Source of the DNA: Pedosphaera sp.
GTDB taxonomy: Bacteria; Verrucomicrobiota; Verrucomicrobiae; Limisphaerales; Pedosphaeraceae
Direction: 5' to 3'
Assembly: GCA_028293265.1 (NCBI GenBank)
Contig: JAQGPB010000592.1
Location: 1-9,450, forward strand
DNA length: 9,450 bases
The translations under genes were made by a program, and so were the position numbers. Below the pieces are notes generated by a model. It did not search any database, had not been told where the DNA came from, and saw only the letters and a program-made list of their open reading frames with translations. Numbering within the stretch: the first letter of the stretch is position 1; the number at the start of each line of letters is the position of its first letter. Shown one piece after another: positions 6,662-9,450 of this stretch.

Positions 6662-8326
6662 TTACGGCGTGGCTCCCAAAATTTCCGGCTTGAAGAGGTG
6701 GCTTTCCGAGGGCACCGGCGCCGCGCAGGTAACGACCATTCCCTTGCCGGCCTCGGGCACCATGGCCAGGGATGCCCCGATCATGCTGGCCCGCGAATTC
6801 ATGATGCGCCACGCGACGCCATGACCGGCATCCCGGGTGCGGGCAAAGGGCAGGCCATTGTCACTCACCACGAGCAGCACTTTGGCCGGATCGGAAATTA
6901 GATTGAGAGAAACCGCCGTCGCGTTGCCATGCTTGATGGCGTTGCCGGCGGCTTCCTGGGCGATTTTGTACAACTGCACGGTGGTGAGCTGCGGCAGTTT
7001 GGGCAATGACCCTTTGGCGGTGAACTGGCAGGAAATCTGGAACATTTTCCTCACCTTGGAAGCCAGGCTCTTCAACTCGCGCGCCAGATTGTCTCCCCGC
7101 AGCTCGAGCGAGCTGAAATCATGGGCCAGATCATCGGTATGATTGATGACTTCGTTGATGAGCGTCTGGATTTTCCGCGTTTCAATGACGCGGGGAAGGT
7201 GTTTGTGCGCCACTTTTCGCTCGAGCGCCTTGAGCATGAAGGCGATTCCCATCAGTTTCTGGCTCAGTTCGGCGTGCGAATCCAGCCCGCGCCGGTGGCG
7301 CTCGCGGTCGGCAATTTCCAGCAACTCGCCCTCCAGTTGCGTGCGGGCGCGGATCTGGCTTTGCAATTCTGCGTTGGCCACCGCCAGGCCCGCCGTGCGC
7401 TCATGCACCCGGCGTTCAAAGTCCTTGCGCGATTCCCAAATCGTCTGGTTGCTCTCCTTCAATTGTTCGTCAATGACATTCAACTCCCCGACCAGTTGTT
7501 CAAGCTGCCGCGCGTTGGCCGCCAATTGCTCCTCCGCCGCTTTCCGACCAGTTACGTCCTCGGCGATTCCCGCGATGCGATAGACCGCTCCTTGTGCGTT
7601 GAGCACCGGAAAAGTCCGGTAACGGACAGAGCGTATCTTCGAGTCCTGTCCGATTACGCGAAACTCCTGATTGAACTCGCCGCGCTCCATGGCCGGGAGG
7701 TTCTTCCGCACATCGGCCTGGTCCTCGGGATGCACCGCTTCGACCCAAGACCTGCCGTCCTGATAAAGGCTCTCCCGCGAACGTCCCCAAATTCGTTCGT
7801 AAGCCGGACTGGCATACAGCAGCCGGTTGCAATTGCCATCCCCGGCGCGGTCGAACATGAAAAATGCCGAGTCAATGTTTTCGGCCAGTTGCCGGAACCG
7901 CTCCTCGCTCTCGCACAAGGCGCACTCCGCCTGGCGCCGTTCCCGTCGCATGGCGGCCTCGCGCAATTCCCGTGTCACGGCCGGCACCAGCCGCGCCAGA
8001 TGATCTTTCATGATGCAATCGTGCGCCCCGGCTTTCATCAGCCGGACGGCCATGTCCTCGCCAATGTTTCCGGAAAGTACGATGAACGGCACGTCCAGGC
8101 GCTTTTGCTTGAACAACTCCAGTGCCGCCATCCCGCCAAAGCCGGGAATGACGTAGTCCGAGATCACCAAATCCCAGCCGCCGGTGTCCAACGCAGCGCT
8201 GACTGCCCGCGCGGTGTCCACCCGCTGAGATTCAGTTTTGTAACCCCCTTGTTGAAGTTCCCGCAGCAACAACCCGTAGTCATCCGCGGAATCTTCAATC
8301 ACCAATACCCTTAGAAGCTGGCTCAT
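6662..8326 (-). CDS. Hybrid regulator: REC receiver - PAS - HisKA_3 histidine kinase
   Basis: 554 residues, ATG to TAA, with no membrane segment, so cytoplasmic. The receiver domain (1-120) has E11/D12, phospho-acceptor D57 (VISDYVIPG), S85 and K107, all intact. A PAS/PAC sensor spans about 139-262 (ERFRQLAENIDSAFFMF ... IAGIAEDVTGRK). A coiled coil (about 262-345) leads to a HisKA_3 dimerisation domain with His351 in DSHAELSQKLMGI. The HATPase domain (about 445-540) has the N-box EAAGNAIKHG (Asn462), SDNGLPF (489 DxG) and the G-box GHGVAWRIM. Two departures from the family: the residue after His351 is Ala, where Asp or Glu is normal (H-[DE]-x3-Q), and the first ATP box reads DNGLP instead of DxGxG. 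An N-terminal receiver means it probably takes phosphate or signals from another kinase. No DNA-binding partner regulator is in the window. The start lacks a strong ribosome binding site. Confidence 0.93.
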   Translation of the reverse strand: MSQLLRVLVIEDSADDYGLLLRELQQGGYKTESQRVDTARAVSAALDTGGWDLVISDYVIPGFGGMAALELFKQKRLDVPFIVLSGNIGEDMAVRLMKAGAHDCIMKDHLARLVPAVTRELREAAMRRERRQAECALCESEERFRQLAENIDSAFFMFDRAGDGNCNRLLYASPAYERIWGRSRESLYQDGRSWVEAVHPEDQADVRKNLPAMERGEFNQEFRVIGQDSKIRSVRYRTFPVLNAQGAVYRIAGIAEDVTGRKAAEEQLAANARQLEQLVGELNVIDEQLKESNQTIWESRKDFERRVHERTAGLAVANAELQSQIRARTQLEGELLEIADRERHRRGLDSHAELSQKLMGIAFMLKALERKVAHKHLPRVIETRKIQTLINEVINHTDDLAHDFSSLELRGDNLARELKSLASKVRKMFQISCQFTAKGSLPKLPQLTTVQLYKIAQEAAGNAIKHGNATAVSLNLISDPAKVLLVVSDNGLPFARTRDAGHGVAWRIMNSRASMIGASLAMVPEAGKGMVVTCAAPVPSESHLFKPEILGATP

Positions 8327-8582
8327 ATTCCAATGGAAATTCCCTGATCCAAGATGTGGCCATGGTGGCTTAATGCCAAAAATTGTGAATGGGGTAACAA
8401 CCTGCCGTTGCGGCTGCTAACACCCTAGGCCTGTTATCCTAAAAAAACTACCTTGGAGCAGGTTGCCAGGCTCAAACAAGGTTGACACAACTGCTACATC
8501 ATTGCATCGTTCCGGCTCAATCAACCGGCAGAAAACCAGTTCCAGCGAGACAGGCTGGCATAATAAAGCAAGGGGGAACCCT
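8327..8582. promoter_or_regulatory. Divergent promoter region between hybrid histidine kinase and NHL-repeat gene
   Basis: This 256-bp gap must hold the 5' regions of both genes. On the plus strand TTGACA (8482-8487) matches a -35 box; 17 bp later is CATCGT, a poor -10. On the minus strand, TAGGATA after a T-rich run (8447-8435) resembles the stretch upstream of the LamG gene and might belong to the histidine kinase promoter. Neither assignment is firm. Confidence 0.3.
8570..8576 (+). promoter_or_regulatory. Ribosome binding site of the NHL-repeat gene
   Basis: AAGGGGG lies six bases before ATG 8583 and is the clearest Shine-Dalgarno-like sequence in the window. It supports 8583 as the start, as does the signal peptide that begins there. 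Confidence 0.65.
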
Positions 8583-9327
8583 ATGAAGACCATCAAAATA
8601 CTATTTGTTATTTTATTCGCAGCCATTTCCCATGGCGTCGTTGCGCAGGTTTACGAAACCAACATCACGGTCCAGACATTTGCGGGCTCCGGTTTTTACG
8701 GGTATCTCGACGGTGTCGGCACCCAAACCATGTTCCATGATCCCGCCTCAATTGTTGCCGATTCGCAGGGAAACCTTTTCGTGGGGGATGGCGTCAACCT
8801 GCGGATCAGGCAAATCGCGCCGGATGCAACCCTTTCACCTTTTGTCGGCGGCGGAACTCAATTGCCGGCCATCGGCACCAACGCCGCCCTAGTTATTGGC
8901 AATATGGCCATTGACCGGCATGACACCATCTGGATGATTCAACCCTCTGGTTATTATTATTATGGTCCTGAATCCGCGCTTTATGAAATTACCAAATCCG
9001 CCATCACCACTCGCGAGGATTTGTTGATTTCCCCCGCCGGGATATGTGTAGATCCTTCGGGCAATGTTTATCTGTCCGATCCCAACGCGCAAAAAATCTA
9101 CCGTTATGCCACCAACGGTTTGATCGAAGTTTTCGTTGGTTCCGGCAATCCAAGTTATGCGGATGGCAATGGCATTTTCACGGCTTTCAACGGGCCCCAA
9201 TGCCTGGCCGCGGATTCCGCCGGGAACATCTATGTGTTCGATGCCAACAACCATATGATTCGCAAAATCAATCAGAACCGGGACGTCACGACCTTGGCCG
9301 GTTATAACAGCGTATATTATTACTATA
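8583..9327 (+). CDS. Secreted NHL-repeat (beta-propeller) protein, 5' part, interrupted by an insertion sequence
   Basis: Starts with a signal peptide (MKTIKILFVILFAAISHGVVA, cut after Ala21). NHL-type blades follow: DPASIVADSQGNLFVGDG...RIRQI (about 53-78), SPAGICVDPSGNVYLSD...KIYRY (about 151-177), and the best one at 183-229 (VFVGSGNPSYADGNG ... CLAADSAGNIYVFDANNHMIRKI). A further blade begins with TLAG near residue 236 and is cut off after about ten residues, where the IS1595-like end starts. Known family members are exported propellers of several hundred residues that bind ligands or other proteins, so most of the gene is missing here. Its reading frame stays open through the start of the insertion to the window edge, so a truncated fusion product is possible. 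It is divergent from the histidine kinase gene with its own ribosome binding site. Ligand and role are unknown. Confidence 0.8.
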
Positions 9328-9450
9328 GGGCTATGCACTTGATTCCCCTAACCTCTACTGGTAGTGGTTGGCGGTGGCCGACTATCCTCAAAACGTGCTG
9401 GAATTCAATGATCAGTTTCGCGACGAGGCGGCCTGCCGCAGCTACTTGGA
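9328..9450 (+). mobile_element. Left end of an IS1595-family insertion sequence (continues past window)
   Basis: NHL coding similarity stops abruptly at about 9327. From GGGCTATGCACTTGATTCCCC (9328-9348) on, the sequence no longer fits the propeller, and a transposase N-terminus begins about 40 bp later. The exact outer end is uncertain by some ten bases, because the right end and the target duplication (8 bp in this family) lie outside the window. The insertion is in an AT-rich spot (TATATTATTACTATA). Confidence 0.65.
9374..9450 (+). CDS. IS1595-family transposase, N-terminus only
   Basis: The frame GTG GCC GAC TAT CCT... gives VADYPQNVLEFNDQFRDEAA, then CRSYL, up to the window edge. This matches the conserved start of IS1595-family transposases (roughly YP-x-[NT]-L-x-EF-x-x-x-F-x-[TD]-E-x-A-C-x-x-YL), which precedes a zinc-ribbon domain and a DDE domain that would lie beyond the window. 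An in-frame TAG at 9362-9364 limits the start to TTG 9368 or GTG 9374. No good ribosome binding site is visible. Only 25 residues are present, so the assignment rests on motif recall. Confidence 0.7.
   Translation, partial: MADYPQNVLEFNDQFRDEAACRSYL

Noticed and set aside
7121..8314. Plus-strand open frame of 397 codons
   Set aside because: Antisense to the REC-PAS-kinase gene, with no domain or ribosome binding site.
8556..8564. Extended -10-like TGGCATAAT before the NHL gene
   Set aside because: Transcription would start at about 8571, inside the ribosome binding site, leaving almost no leader.
8889..9338. Minus-strand open frame of 149 codons
   Set aside because: Antisense to the NHL blades and crosses into the insertion sequence end; NHL motifs on the plus strand are clear.

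Overview
The window looks like a chromosomal piece of a Verrucomicrobiota bacterium, most likely of the Pedosphaera/Limisphaerales type. This rests on recognised protein families, not on a marker gene. The families are a Zn-ribbon/Hanks-kinase/WD40 protein, an ECF sigma factor with a 'DTTHWSVV' N-terminus, secreted LamG and NHL-repeat proteins, and a REC-PAS-HisKA_3 regulator. Coding density is moderate, with intergenic gaps of 180-310 bp. Long antisense open frames are shadows of the real genes.

Layout. Four genes lie head to tail on the minus strand. In transcription order they are: a response-regulator/PAS/histidine-kinase hybrid (8326-6662), an ECF sigma factor (6348-5605), a membrane Ser/Thr protein kinase with about 14 WD40 blades (5349-2242), and a secreted protein with two LamG domains (about 2062 to beyond base 1). 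Divergent from them, on the plus strand, a secreted NHL-repeat gene starts at 8583. Near 9328 it runs into what looks like the left end of an IS1595-family insertion sequence, whose transposase starts at about 9368-9374 and leaves the window.

How the genes may work together. ECF sigma factors next to Ser/Thr kinases are a known arrangement (ECF43-type and similar groups in Planctomycetes and Verrucomicrobia). The kinase plausibly senses through its WD40 part, probably outside the cytoplasm, and acts on the sigma factor. The two-component hybrid and the secreted LamG protein may be input and output of the same circuit, but that is inference. A hairpin with a nearby T-run separates sigma factor and kinase, so the four genes need not be one operon.

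Main oddities. The LamG gene is out of frame with its own signal peptide; one missing G in a G4 tract at 1967-1970 explains it exactly. The NHL gene is cut by the insertion sequence. The histidine kinase has lost the acidic residue next to its phospho-accepting His. A 79-bp nested inverted repeat lies at 6530-6608. I see no tRNA, rRNA or CRISPR array, and no clearly novel multi-gene defence or metabolic system.
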